A DNA stretch of 51,084 bases. Origin: Actinomycetes bacterium. GTDB lineage: Bacteria > Actinomycetota > Acidimicrobiia > Spongiisociales > UBA5794. The notes below the pieces were generated by a model, which was not told where the DNA came from, made no database searches, and saw nothing but the letters and a program-made list of their open reading frames with translations. Location: NCBI GenBank assembly GCA_023336815.1, contig JAMBLJ010000155.1:1-51084 (forward strand), written 5' to 3'. Within the stretch, counting starts at the first letter, position 1; each line of letters begins with the position of its first letter. Positions 15,837 to 24,745 of this stretch are shown piece by piece. The translations under genes were made by a program, and so were the position numbers.

Positions 15837-16777
15837 ACGGGGAGACGGAGACGGAGACGGATCTGACCTTCTCCTGGGATGGTCTGGCCCTGGCTGGTAC
15901 GTTGCACCTTCCCGACGCGAAGGGTCCCCATCCAGCCGTGTTGATGATGCAGGGGTCAGGTGTTGCCGATCGTGACAGCGGCGGCTACTTCGTGCCGATC
16001 CGCGAGACCATCCTGGGTATGGGTATCGCGACGTTCTCGTTCGACAAGCCGGGTTGTGGTGCCTCGACCGGTGACTGGCGGCACTATGCACTCGAGGGCA
16101 GGGCAGCCCAGGCGATGACGGCTGTCGAGTTCTTGAGGAGCCAGCCATCGGTGGATGAAATGCGCGTTGGTATCTGGGGTCAAAGCCAGGGAGGGTGGCT
16201 TGCGCAGATGCTCGCCAGCAGACTCCCTGATCTTGCGTTTGCGATTGCGAACTCAGGTCCGTCGATAGATATCGCGGCACAGAACCTCTACGGGTGTTCC
16301 CATACATTGCGCGCCCAGGGATTCGACGACGATGACATCGAACAGGCGCTCGTGTTCATGAGCGATCTCCATACTGCAGCATTCAATGCCATGAGCTACG
16401 AAGAGGTGGAGACCACACTGCTGGTCGAGGCCAGGAAGCAACCGTGGTACGGCTACGTAACGATCAAGGATGCCGAGGACTGGGCCGAAGGCTGTGTGTT
16501 CGCGACAGATGCGTACCAACCCCGTGAGGCCATGGCTCGCATCGAGTGTCCGTTCCTCGCGATCTACGGGGGACGAGACGTCCTGGTCCCGGCATGGCAA
16601 GGTGTCGAAGAATCAGGCATCGCACTCGACAAGGCCCCCACGACCGATGCCACCGTAGTTGTGTTCCCTAACGGAGATCACCGGATCAGAGACGGGTCAA
16701 CCGGCAACTTCGTCGATGGCTACCTCGATCTGCTCGGCGACTGGATGGCGAAGCGCGCGTTCATCGAGAACTCATGA
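15833..16777 (+). CDS. Alpha/beta hydrolase (serine esterase/lipase-like)
   Basis: 314 aa. Nucleophile elbow GQSQGG with Ser118; oxyanion region MMQGSGVADRDSGG (38-51); DKPGCGAS; acid Asp in YGGRDVLVP; His in FPNGDHRIRDG. This arrangement matches the secreted-type dienelactone-hydrolase/YqiA-like group of alpha/beta hydrolases. No signal peptide. GTG start at 15833 gives an N-terminus (GETETETDLTFSWDGLALAG) that fits the family; translation further upstream would run through the TfoX-like gene in another frame. Substrate unknown. Confidence 0.88.
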   Translation: MNGETETETDLTFSWDGLALAGTLHLPDAKGPHPAVLMMQGSGVADRDSGGYFVPIRETILGMGIATFSFDKPGCGASTGDWRHYALEGRAAQAMTAVEFLRSQPSVDEMRVGIWGQSQGGWLAQMLASRLPDLAFAIANSGPSIDIAAQNLYGCSHTLRAQGFDDDDIEQALVFMSDLHTAAFNAMSYEEVETTLLVEARKQPWYGYVTIKDAEDWAEGCVFATDAYQPREAMARIECPFLAIYGGRDVLVPAWQGVEESGIALDKAPTTDATVVVFPNGDHRIRDGSTGNFVDGYLDLLGDWMAKRAFIENS

Positions 16778-16886
16778 TGCATCCCGGAAGTCCCGCCGGA
16801 CAGTCAGCAACCCGACCTTCTTGTCGTTTGGTTCGAGTCACATGACAATGCACATTCACCCAGCCGCAGAAGAAAAGGGGGAGATC

Positions 16887-18098
16887 GTGCGTCGTTTCAT
16901 CGCTGTTCCGATCTTTGCGCTCTTATGGATCGCTGCTGGGTGCTCCGCTGACACGGGTGAGGCCCCAGTAATGACATCGACTTCGGGCACTGTTGCAACC
17001 ACATCCGCGACACCGCCGACCACAACGACGACGGCGCCGACCACAACGACGATGGCGCCACGGGTTCCCCTTACGATCGACGAGGCATTCCTGGCTGATC
17101 AGGCCGCCAAGTCATGGGATCCGAAGCTTCCTGGGGCCGTGATGGTGGCTGTGTAGGATTCCAAGGGGAGTGTGGCCTATGCCTCGGTGGGAACCGACCC
17201 GAGTGGGGCTACGCCTACGCCGGAGAACGTGTTTCGTGCCGGCAGCATTACGAAACTATTCACTGCTCTCACCGTGCTCTCGCTTGTTGACGATGGGCTC
17301 GTCGATCTCGATGCTCCGCTGAGTCTGTACGTCGAGCGCGTCGGCGCGTATGAAGGTGTCCTGGTGCGACACGCTCTCGAACACCGAAGTGGTATCCCTG
17401 ATCCTGCAGATGACCCAGACTTTGGCTTTCTGGATGTCCTTCTCAAGGATCCGAGCCGAGAGTGGGCTCCGGAGGAGATCATGGCCTTTGTACCGGCAGG
17501 CGCCCTTGACTTCAAGCCAGGTTCCGCGTATGCGTACTCGAACCCGGACTATACGATGTTGGGCTTGTTGATCGAGGAGGTCACTGGCCTGCCATACCAC
17601 GAGGCACTCCGCAGTCGACTCCTCGATCCCCTCGAGTTGACCAACACCTATGTTGCCGAGTTCGAGGACGGTCCAGCAGTGTTCGGCGGCTACTACGAGC
17701 TGGGGCTGAACCAGATCCTGCCGCTGACGTTTGACTACACCTCGATCGCGACTGCTTCCTGGTCGTCGGGTGCCATCGTGAGCAACGGGCAGGATCTTCA
17801 CACGCTCTTGTCAGCGCTCTTTGCGGGTGAGATCATCTCACCGGACCTGCTGACGCAGATGACAGCTAACCCCGAACACGGCTTCGGGATCTACGTACCA
17901 GGGCTCACCTCAGAAACTCCGATATTCGGTCACGACGGGCGAACACCCGGTTCGGGAACATGGGTCGTGCACGCGCCAGAGACAGGCATGACCGTGTTCA
18001 CCGTTTCCAACGCACGTCATCTGAGGGTCACTCCTGCAACTGTCGACGTGGCCGAAGCAATCGCCGTTCCCGGTGTGCAGTTAGTACCCAACAACTAG
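16887..18098 (+). pseudogene. Serine hydrolase (beta-lactamase/PBP-like) lipoprotein, interrupted by one in-frame TAG
   Basis: Read through the stop, this is one 403-codon gene. GTG at 16887 has AAAGGGGGAG just upstream. The signal peptide ends in lipobox IAAGC, followed by a Thr/Pro-rich linker and PGAVMVAV. Codon 90 is TAG (17154-17156); the same frame continues DSKGSVAYASVG, exactly where class C-type proteins have a D-x-G-x-x-Y strand. Catalytic motifs all lie after the stop: SITK (SxxK), YSN and HDG. No other base change or frameshift is seen, so the break is recent, a sequencing error, or suppressed. A downstream GTG (17172) would give a protein with no signal peptide. Confidence 0.82.
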
Positions 18099-18173
18099 CC
18101 ACAAGAGCGAGCCAACGGAGACCACCGGACTCGCACCCAGCCGCACACAGGCGCCCAGGGGATGGACTGCTCC

Positions 18174-19265
18174 TCAGACGTTGAACCGGAAATGCATGAC
18201 GTCACCTTCGGCGACGATGTAGTCCTTGCCTTCGATACGCCACTTGCCAGCGTCTTTGGCTCCGGGCTCCCCGTTGAACGCAACGTAGTCGTCGTATGCG
18301 ATCACTTCGGCCTTGATGAACCCGTGCTCGAAGTCCGTGTGTATGACGCCAGCAGCCTGTGGGGCGGTCGATCCGGACTTCACGGTCCATGCGCGCACTT
18401 CCTGCTCTCCCGCGGTGAAGTACGTCTGGAGGCCAAGCAGGTCGTACGCAGCGCGCACAACCTTGTGGAGCCCCGGCTCTTCGAGTCCGTATTCGGCGAG
18501 GAGGTCATCACGATCGTCGGCATCGAGCGAGGCGAGCTCAGCCTCGAGTGCGCCACTGATCGTGACGACCGCAGCACCCTCCGAACCAGCGAGTTCAGCT
18601 ACGGCATCGACCATGGGGTTGTCGGCGAGGCCATCTTCGGCGACGTTTGCGATGTACATGGTGGGTTTGGCTGTGAGTAGGAACAGGTCGCGTACGACGA
18701 GCCCCTCGGCATCCGTGAACGTCATCGTTCGCACCGGATCCCCGTTCTCGAGTTGGTCGTTGACACGCTCGAGAACCGTCACGGCGAACGCTGCATCCTT
18801 GTCGCCGGAACGGGCCTTCCGACCCTGTTTGTCGAGGGCCTTCGTGACGGTCTCGAGGTCGGCGAGAGCGAGTTCGGTATTGATCGTTGTGATGTCATTG
18901 ATTGGGTCGACCTTGCCATCGACGTGGACGACGTTGTCATCGTCGAAGCAACGTACGACGTGTGCGATAGCATCGGTTTCTCTGATGTGGCTAAGAAACT
19001 TGTTTCCGAGCCCCTCACCATCGGAAGCGCCCGCGACGAGACCTGCGATGTCCACGAACTCGACTACGGCAGGGAGCACCCGCTCGGGGGAATCGATCGC
19101 TGCAAGTGCGCCGAGGCGCGGATCCGGTACGTTGGCGATCCCGGCGTTCGGGTCGATCGTCGTGAACGGATAGTTTTCCGCAGCAATCTCGCCGCCGGTC
19201 AGCGCGTTGAACAGCGTCGACTTGCCAACGTTCGGTAGGCCAACGATGCCGCATGTGATTCCCAT
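18174..19265 (-). CDS. ychF: Redox-regulated ATPase YchF (Obg-like)
   Basis: 363 aa, full length. G1 GLPNVGKST (9-17), G3 DIAGLV, and the altered G4 (the YchF family prefers ATP over GTP), followed by a coiled-coil stretch and a C-terminal TGS-like domain ending in [20 protein letters not shown]. YchF binds ribosomes and acts in stress and translation control. Single gene; the next gene downstream on its strand is far off, and no strong terminator hairpin is seen between 18099 and 18173. Confidence 0.96.
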   Translation of the reverse strand: MGITCGIVGLPNVGKSTLFNALTGGEIAAENYPFTTIDPNAGIANVPDPRLGALAAIDSPERVLPAVVEFVDIAGLVAGASDGEGLGNKFLSHIRETDAIAHVVRCFDDDNVVHVDGKVDPINDITTINTELALADLETVTKALDKQGRKARSGDKDAAFAVTVLERVNDQLENGDPVRTMTFTDAEGLVVRDLFLLTAKPTMYIANVAEDGLADNPMVDAVAELAGSEGAAVVTISGALEAELASLDADDRDDLLAEYGLEEPGLHKVVRAAYDLLGLQTYFTAGEQEVRAWTVKSGSTAPQAAGVIHTDFEHGFIKAEVIAYDDYVAFNGEPGAKDAGKWRIEGKDYIVAEGDVMHFRFNV

Positions 19266-19642
19266 ATGAGTACTCCGGGATTGAGGTCAGAGGCGGACCC
19301 GACGATGGTGTGGTTGGGCCAGCGGTGATGATACGGGTCGTCGAACGCAATCCGATGAGCACACGACGGTATGGCGATGGGGCCTCAACTTGCCGCTTGT
19401 CCTGGAATCCGTACCTGGCATGGACACGGTCATCAACGGTGATCTATCGCCAGGCATCTCGTCGTTCTTCAGAGACGATACTCGAACGGATTGGCCATAC
19501 CGCCCGTCCCAGACCGCGAAATTCGTTGGCAGACCGCGAAATATCGCCACGCAAGGGTCTTGTATTGACATCCATCATCGACTTCCCTCGTAGATAGGGA
19601 AAAGGGACGTAGGAGCGGTAAGACGCGAGAGAAGGATACGTC
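19266..19642. other. Intergenic region upstream of the Tad operon
   Basis: 377 bp between divergent ychF and the Tad operon. No reading frame here has both a ribosome binding site and coding character. It holds a 13-bp tandem repeat (19510, 19530) and a consensus -35 TTGACA (19565-19570); the best -10 at 17-20 nt is poor (TCGTAG or TAGATA). Confidence 0.6.
19510..19542 (+). repeat. Tandem 13-bp direct repeat, possible activator site
   Basis: CAGACCGCGAAAT occurs at 19510-19522 and again at 19530-19542. The 20-bp period puts both copies on the same face of the helix, and they end 22 bp before the TTGACA element, a usual place for a transcription activator of the Tad genes (inference). Confidence 0.55.
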
Positions 19643-19942
19643 ATGGACCCTTTCGGGCACCCGGACCTTGAGCGCCTCGGGCGATCGATGAGAGATCGAC
19701 TGGACGACACGCTTGTTGCAGAGCAGACCGCAGCGCGGGCGGCAGCGCGAAGACGTCGATCGTTTCGAGACATCCTCCTCGAGGCCGAGGATCGCAGCGC
19801 CACTGTGGTGATGTCGGCGGTCGACGGGCACACCTACCGGGGTCGAGTCGATGCCGTCGGAGTCGATCATGTGGTACTCATCGATACCGGTCGATCGACC
19901 CACGTCACCATAGGCCACATCGTGTCGATGGCGATGGCCTGA
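19643..19942 (+). CDS. Small Sm-like (LSm-type) domain protein heading the Tad operon
   Basis: 99 aa. An N-terminal helical part rich in Arg and Ala is followed, from about residue 52, by strands ATVVMSAVDGHTYRGRVDAV, then VLIDTG and VTIGHIVSM. This alternation of strand, G-x-x-x-x-G-x-V and a closing I-x-x-I-V strand resembles Sm-like folds. Good ribosome binding site AGAAGGA. Its TGA overlaps the ATG of the CpaB gene. Similar small proteins precede Tad genes in some actinobacteria, but I know of no assigned role. RNA binding is possible, not shown. Confidence 0.6.
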   Translation: MDPFGHPDLERLGRSMRDRLDDTLVAEQTAARAAARRRRSFRDILLEAEDRSATVVMSAVDGHTYRGRVDAVGVDHVVLIDTGRSTHVTIGHIVSMAMA

Positions 19943-20559
19943 TGGAACTCCTTTCCCACACGCGGTCTCTCTCAATCACCTGGTTGGACCGACGGACACT
20001 TCTGGCTCTCCTTCTCGCTGCCCTCTCTGGCATTCTTGTACTTACTATCACACGGCCTCCCGATTCCGTGCCGGTGCTCGTAGCCGGATCCGACATCGCT
20101 CCAGGTACGCCGCTAGGCGAACTTGACATCGAGTCCAGACACGTGGCTAGTGCCGACGGTCTCGTCAAAGGAAGCAGCGTTGGTGAGTTGGCGGCCTGGA
20201 CCGTCAGTGTGCCCCTTGCGGCGGGCGAACCACTTTTACCGTCGTTGCTCGTACCTCCGGCCGTCGCGTCGGCTCCCGATTCGCTCGCTCTGTCACTTGA
20301 CAGGTCACACGCTGTTCTCGGCAAGATCGTTCCTGGCGACGTCGTAGATGTCCTGGTCACATCAACTCCGGTGGCTGGTGGAATGGCGGTCACGCGAACC
20401 GTCGCAACTGGCGTGTACGTCCTCGCTGTCGAGAATGGTGATACCGGATTCGATGCAGACCGCGTCGACGTGTTGCTTGCTGTGGACGGAACGATGGCAA
20501 GCCAGATCACCAATGCTCGGGAGACCGGTGTGATCGATCTTGTGAGGCTGTCGCCATGA
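19942..20559 (+). CDS. cpaB: CpaB/RcpC-like SAF-domain pilus assembly protein
   Basis: 205 aa. One N-terminal membrane segment (residues 18-37) followed by a SAF domain: VPVLVAGSDIAPGTPLGELDIESRHV, then VPLAAGEPLLPSLL, and a C-terminal beta domain with GDVVDVLVT. CpaB proteins help assemble Tad pili at the cell surface. Overlaps neighbours on both sides (4-nt ATGA with the next gene), so it is a fixed member of the operon. Confidence 0.85.
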   Translation: MELLSHTRSLSITWLDRRTLLALLLAALSGILVLTITRPPDSVPVLVAGSDIAPGTPLGELDIESRHVASADGLVKGSSVGELAAWTVSVPLAAGEPLLPSLLVPPAVASAPDSLALSLDRSHAVLGKIVPGDVVDVLVTSTPVAGGMAVTRTVATGVYVLAVENGDTGFDADRVDVLLAVDGTMASQITNARETGVIDLVRLSP

Positions 20560-21596
20560 CGGTCCGTGTTGCAACAGTTCTGTCGGCCCGCGAGTGGGAA
20601 CCGCGACTTGTCGCTCACGCGCACGATACGGCCTCGATACGCGTTGTGCTGCGGGCATTCCAGCCGTCTGACATCGAGCATCATTGTGCTGATATCGATG
20701 TTGTTGTTGCCGGAGGAGATGTTGCATGGGTCACACCAAGACAGGTCACCACGTGGCGCCGTCTCGGGCTTGGTGTCATCGGCATGTTCCCAATGGGGGA
20801 CCAGCCAGCAGCTGATCTCCTCGAGGCGGGAGGTGCAAACGAGGTTGTTCCCGACTCGATTGACCCCGAGGCTCTTGTTCAGGCGATACGTTTCGTCACT
20901 CCGGACGCACAAGCCGTGCGGGCCGATGACAGGGGCTCGGTGACGGCGGTTGTTGGCTCGCGCGGTGCTCCCGGGTGTACCGAGATCGCTCTTGCGTACA
21001 CCCTCGCGCGGTGCCGGGACCGGGAGGTCGTGCTCATCGATATGGATCTCGATGCTCCGTCGTTGGCGGTTCGTCTGGGCCTGCCACCACGACCCGATAT
21101 CGCGGACGCTGCGAGTTCCGTGCGGGTCGACGGAAGCATCGACTCGGATGCGATACACCGCTATCGCGGTGCCGCCGTGATCACTGGGTCACACCGAAAC
21201 GGTCAACCAGGTATCTCGACCATGATGATCCAGGGCGTGCTCGATGCGGCACGAACCGAATTCACGGAGGTTGTCGTGGATCTCGGTGCGATCCGTCCCG
21301 GGAACGGCCTCGTTGCGGAGGCGGATGCGGTCATCATGGTGGTCGATGCCTCTGCGATCGGCATCGTGCGCGCTGCACAACTGACGTCATCGTGGGTCGG
21401 ACCAACTCCTCATCTTGTCCTGAACCGCGTCCATCCGCGCAAGGTATCAGATGCCGTAGATGCTGTGAGAACGTGGACTGGCCTTGAGCCAAGTGCTGTG
21501 ATTCCCGACCAGCAACAGGTCCGTCGCGCAACGATCGCCGCCAGGCCTCCGTACAAACGTCTTACAAAGGCGATGTCTGGAGTCGGTGCATCGTGA
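20556..21596 (+). CDS. cpaE: TadZ/CpaE-like ParA-family protein with degenerate P-loop
   Basis: 346 aa. Residues about 1-120 form a receiver-like domain (IDVVVAGGDVAWV, LEAGGANEVVP). The ATPase part follows with VVGSRGAPGCTEIALAYTLA, where the deviant Walker A KGGxGK[ST] has lost both lysines, and Walker B VVLIDMDLDAPSL. TadZ proteins place the Tad machine at the pole. Loss of the catalytic Lys suggests it binds nucleotide weakly or not at all. Overlaps cpaB and tadA by 4 nt each. Confidence 0.85.
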   Translation: MTVRVATVLSAREWEPRLVAHAHDTASIRVVLRAFQPSDIEHHCADIDVVVAGGDVAWVTPRQVTTWRRLGLGVIGMFPMGDQPAADLLEAGGANEVVPDSIDPEALVQAIRFVTPDAQAVRADDRGSVTAVVGSRGAPGCTEIALAYTLARCRDREVVLIDMDLDAPSLAVRLGLPPRPDIADAASSVRVDGSIDSDAIHRYRGAAVITGSHRNGQPGISTMMIQGVLDAARTEFTEVVVDLGAIRPGNGLVAEADAVIMVVDASAIGIVRAAQLTSSWVGPTPHLVLNRVHPRKVSDAVDAVRTWTGLEPSAVIPDQQQVRRATIAARPPYKRLTKAMSGVGAS

Positions 21597-22603
21597 TATC
21601 GACTGCGGCGCCGGCACGCTACGGATACCTGGCCGACCTTCTTGCTGACCCCTTGATCGAGGAGATCATCGTCATTGGGGGAGAACGAACATTCGTTGTT
21701 CGCAACGGTGTGAAGGAGCTGGTGAACATCGTCGTGGATGCGGCGACGGTGAGACGGATTGCCGACCAGCTCCTCGCTGGAACCGGCAGGCGGGTCGACA
21801 CCGCGAGTCCGATCGTATCCGCCCAACTTCCGGATGGAAGTCGCGTCCACATCACGGGTCCACCCGTCACACACGCGAGCCGCATGAACATCCAGATCCG
21901 GAAATTCGTGGTCACAGCAGCAGATCTTTCTGATCTCGTCGATCGCGATGCTCTGTCGCCTGGCGCAGCGGACATGCTCCGATGTGCGGTGCGCGACGAT
22001 GCCACCATCCTGGTGGCAGGAGCACCTGGCGCAGGTAAGACGACTCTTGTCAACTGTCTCTTGCGGGAGGTTCCACCGGACCGGCGCGTGGTGACGTGCG
22101 AGGAGGTGTTCGAGATTGATGTCGATCTGCCGGACATGACTCAGATGCAGACGCGAGACACGAGTCTCGATGGGGGAGCGGAGATCACGCTCAGAGATCT
22201 GGTTCGAGAAGCTCTCAGGCAGCGACCTGATCGAATCGTCGTTGGCGAGGTGCGTGGTCCCGAGGCATTGGATATGTTGATGGCGCTCAATGCCGGATGC
22301 AGTGGACTCGCAACGATCCACGCCAACTCAGCCAGGGATGCACTCGAGAAGCTCGTGTCGTACGGGGTGCTTGCCGGAGACAACATCTCCATACCGTTTC
22401 TCCGCAGGACCGTTGCTGCTGTGGTCGACATCGTCGTATACGTGCGGCGAACGCCGCAGGGGCGTCACGTTCACGAGGTTCTCGCGGTGCCGGAGCAGCT
22501 CGATGCAGATGTGTTCACCGTATCAACGCTCTACGAACGTGTTGGTGGCAATCTGAGATGGATGGGAACTGCGCCGGAATCTGCCGAATCGTGGCGGTCA
22601 TGA
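21593..22603 (+). CDS. tadA: TadA/CpaF pilus assembly ATPase
   Basis: 336 aa. Walker A GAPGAGKT (143-150), Asp box VTCEEVFEID, Walker B RPDRIVVGEVRGPEAL and His box GLATIHANSARDAL, as in all secretion ATPases of the CpaF branch. The N-terminal domain is shorter than in many TadA proteins (usually 400 aa or more). It powers pilin polymerisation by TadB and TadC. GTG start in a 4-nt overlap with cpaE. Confidence 0.93.
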   Translation: MISTAAPARYGYLADLLADPLIEEIIVIGGERTFVVRNGVKELVNIVVDAATVRRIADQLLAGTGRRVDTASPIVSAQLPDGSRVHITGPPVTHASRMNIQIRKFVVTAADLSDLVDRDALSPGAADMLRCAVRDDATILVAGAPGAGKTTLVNCLLREVPPDRRVVTCEEVFEIDVDLPDMTQMQTRDTSLDGGAEITLRDLVREALRQRPDRIVVGEVRGPEALDMLMALNAGCSGLATIHANSARDALEKLVSYGVLAGDNISIPFLRRTVAAVVDIVVYVRRTPQGRHVHEVLAVPEQLDADVFTVSTLYERVGGNLRWMGTAPESAESWRS

Positions 22604-22604
22604 C

Positions 22605-23405
22605 GTGAGGGGTACGGCCGTGATCTTGGCTTCGGCGGCGACCTGGATCCTCGTCGCAGGAATGATGCCCGCATGGAGGCCGTCACTTCGCCTCCATCCA
22701 TTTGCGCTTGTCATGGGGACCGTTGTTGCAGCAGCGACGGCGATCGTCGCCTACGGATTCCTGGGCTCGCTCGTGCCCGCCCTGGCGATCGGTGGTCTGG
22801 CCTCTGCGATCCCGACGGCAGTCGCATCAGCGAAGGATCGGAAGGCCCTGCAGGACCGCCTCGATCTCTGGCCGGATGCTTTGTCCTTCGTGCGTGCGAA
22901 TGTCAGCGCGGGTTTGACCCTTCCCGATGCGACCATCGACGCGTTCAGACGCGTTGGCGGCGAGATCGGCTCATGCGAAGACGAGATTCGCCGACAGATC
23001 ATGTACGGCGCCGGGTTTCGACCAGCTCTCGAGGACATGAGTTCCACGCTTGATGATCCCGTTACTGACCGAGTTGTTGCGACTCTGGTTGTTGCCGAGC
23101 GTTCGGGAGGGCACCGGGTGGGCGACGTGCTTCGTTCGCTCCAGATGTCTGTCGCCGAGGACCTCAGGCTCCGCAAAGCACACGAGGCTGCGCTTACAGA
23201 GCAGCGTTGGACAGCGAGCGTTGCGCTCGTCGCTCCATGGGCTCTGCTTGTTCTGTCGATAGCGACGAACCCGACGGCATCGGCAGCGTACGACACGGTT
23301 GAGGGTGCTGCCGTCATCGGCATCGGGTTGTCAGCAACCGTACTCGGCTGGTACCTGGCGAGGAGAACAGCTCGTCTCTCTCAGCCGCCGAGGGTGTTCC
23401 GATGA
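22605..23405 (+). CDS. tadB: TadB, inner-membrane platform protein (T2SS F family)
   Basis: 266 aa. Two N-terminal membrane helices (about 5-19 and 36-60), a cytosolic GspF-type domain with LDLWPDALSFVRANVSAGLTLPDA and VATLVVAERSGGHRVGDVLRSLQ, and two C-terminal helices around 200-255. Forms the platform with TadC on which TadA acts. GTG start 1 nt after the tadA stop. Confidence 0.88.
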   Translation: MRGTAVILASAATWILVAGMMPAWRPSLRLHPFALVMGTVVAAATAIVAYGFLGSLVPALAIGGLASAIPTAVASAKDRKALQDRLDLWPDALSFVRANVSAGLTLPDATIDAFRRVGGEIGSCEDEIRRQIMYGAGFRPALEDMSSTLDDPVTDRVVATLVVAERSGGHRVGDVLRSLQMSVAEDLRLRKAHEAALTEQRWTASVALVAPWALLVLSIATNPTASAAYDTVEGAAVIGIGLSATVLGWYLARRTARLSQPPRVFR

Positions 23406-24178
23406 TGTGGGTTGCTGCAGGGACCGCCGCCGCAGCGGTCTTCTTCGCGCTGACCAGGGGCGTCCAACGACGGCTGACAGCGACAGTGCGAGCCTATCTC
23501 GTCGAACCAGAAAATCCCGAGGACGTCCCATCCGGCGGACGTCTCCGAGATCTCTCGTTTCTGCCGTCGGTGATCGCAGGAGGCTTTGCTGGGCTCTTGC
23601 TCGCGCAGGGTGATCTCTTCCTCACCGGCCCAGGCCGATCAGCACCCGCGCTCGGGTTCCTCGGCGCGGTGGGAGGGTGGTTTGTCTGGTCGATCAGGCG
23701 GACCAACGTGGCACAACGCCGCTCGACTCGTCTCCGTCACGAGCTACCCATCGTTGCCGACGTCATAGCACTCCATACGCTTGCAGGTGAGTCGGTGGCC
23801 TCCTCGATCGCGGCGGTCGCCGACCAAACGACCGGTGTCATGGCAGAGGAGCTGGAGAAGGCTCTCGAATATCACGGGTCAGGAGCAGGACTGGCGGAGG
23901 CGCTCGTCGATGCCCGAGGAATCACTGCCCACCCCGATGCGCAACGGCTGTACGACGTTCTTATCCATGCTCACGGCTCCGGTGGGCGACTTGCCGGGGC
24001 GCTCCAGGATCTTGCGATCGACTATCGAGCTGGTATCGCCAACGATCTGACATCGGAAGGTGGCAGACGCGCGATCACAAGCTATGGCCCGGTGCTCGCT
24101 CTGATGGTTCCGACCGCTCTCCTGTTCTTGCTGTACCCGACCCTGCTGGGACTACGCGCACTATCGGGTGCGCCATGA
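23402..24178 (+). CDS. tadC: TadC, inner-membrane platform protein (T2SS F family)
   Basis: 258 aa with the same GspF-type fold as TadB: LPIVADVIALHTLAGESVAS and VLIHAHGSGGRLAGALQDLA are the paired helical signatures; membrane helices near 1-20, 55-95 and at the end (ALMVPTALLFLLYPTLLGL). 4-nt overlap with tadB. Partner of TadB in the pilus platform. Confidence 0.88.
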   Translation: MMWVAAGTAAAAVFFALTRGVQRRLTATVRAYLVEPENPEDVPSGGRLRDLSFLPSVIAGGFAGLLLAQGDLFLTGPGRSAPALGFLGAVGGWFVWSIRRTNVAQRRSTRLRHELPIVADVIALHTLAGESVASSIAAVADQTTGVMAEELEKALEYHGSGAGLAEALVDARGITAHPDAQRLYDVLIHAHGSGGRLAGALQDLAIDYRAGIANDLTSEGGRRAITSYGPVLALMVPTALLFLLYPTLLGLRALSGAP

Positions 24179-24204
24179 ACGCCTGTACCTGAGGAGGTAT
24201 GACC

Positions 24205-24360
24205 ATGTGGAAGAACGAACGAGGAGCAACGACCGTTGAATGGCTTGGACTCGCAACGATCGCGGTGCTCGTCATCGCGTTGTTGTTGCCCCAGGTCCGC
24301 GGAACGGCCGGAGATATCTGGACGAATGTGGCAGGACAGTTCGGTGGATTCTTCGGGTAG
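24205..24360 (+). CDS. flp: Flp-type pilin, 51 aa
   Basis: Too short for routine calling. ATG at 24205 follows GAGGAGG with 7-nt spacing (an ATG at 24199 would leave only 1 nt). Product: short basic leader MWKNERGA, then TTVEWLGLATIAVLVIALLL, a hydrophobic helix with Glu at +5 after the cleavage site (G/A-TTVE), followed by a 23-residue tail ending GGFFG. This is the pattern of Flp prepilins cleaved by a TadV-type peptidase. Position after tadC and before the TadE-like genes fits. It should be the major pilus subunit. Confidence 0.85.
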   Translation: MWKNERGATTVEWLGLATIAVLVIALLLPQVRGTAGDIWTNVAGQFGGFFG

Positions 24361-24376
24361 CAAAGGGTCCCTCGGT

Positions 24377-24745
24377 GTGTGGAACGAACAACGCGGCTCA
24401 ACGACGATTGAGGGAATCGTTGCCATGGGGGTGTTCTTCCTCCTCATCGCGCTTGTCGTTCAATTGGGCTTCCTCGTGATAGCGCGCTCAGCGGTCGGAG
24501 CCTCGCTCGATGCATCGGTCCGGCGCCTATCAGAGGCGGAGGCCGACACAACGGTGGAACGCGACCGCTTGGTATACGAGATCGGCGCAGTCGCCCCTGG
24601 GATGACGGTGCTCAGTGTCGACCTTGCGCGTTCCTCGGCTGCGATAACGATCACAGCGGTAGTCGAATGGATTCCGCCCGGACCGGATCTACTGCCGGTT
24701 CGGCTCGCAATCACACGTTCTCATGCTCTGGTGGTTCCACCGTGA
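24377..24745 (+). CDS. tadE: TadE-like pseudopilin
   Basis: 122 aa from GTG at 24377, giving VWNEQRGSTTIEGIVAMGVF, parallel to the pilin leader just upstream; longer reads into the pilin gene are rejected. A single N-terminal hydrophobic helix (about 12-34) with Glu at +5 is followed by a soluble domain of about 85 residues containing RSAVGASLDASVRRLSE. TadE proteins are minor pilins processed like Flp. GTGA overlap with the next gene. Confidence 0.8.
   Translation: MWNEQRGSTTIEGIVAMGVFFLLIALVVQLGFLVIARSAVGASLDASVRRLSEAEADTTVERDRLVYEIGAVAPGMTVLSVDLARSSAAITITAVVEWIPPGPDLLPVRLAITRSHALVVPP

Noticed and set aside
16980-17060. Thr/Pro codon repeat as a microsatellite or mobile-element scar
   Set aside because: It is a normal Thr/Pro-rich linker after a lipobox and keeps frame.
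18313-19173. 286-aa plus-strand Ser/Ala-rich frame
   Set aside because: Antisense to ychF, a certain gene.
19905-21158. 417-aa minus-strand frame
   Set aside because: Antisense to cpaB and cpaE, which form an unbroken operon by 4-nt overlaps.
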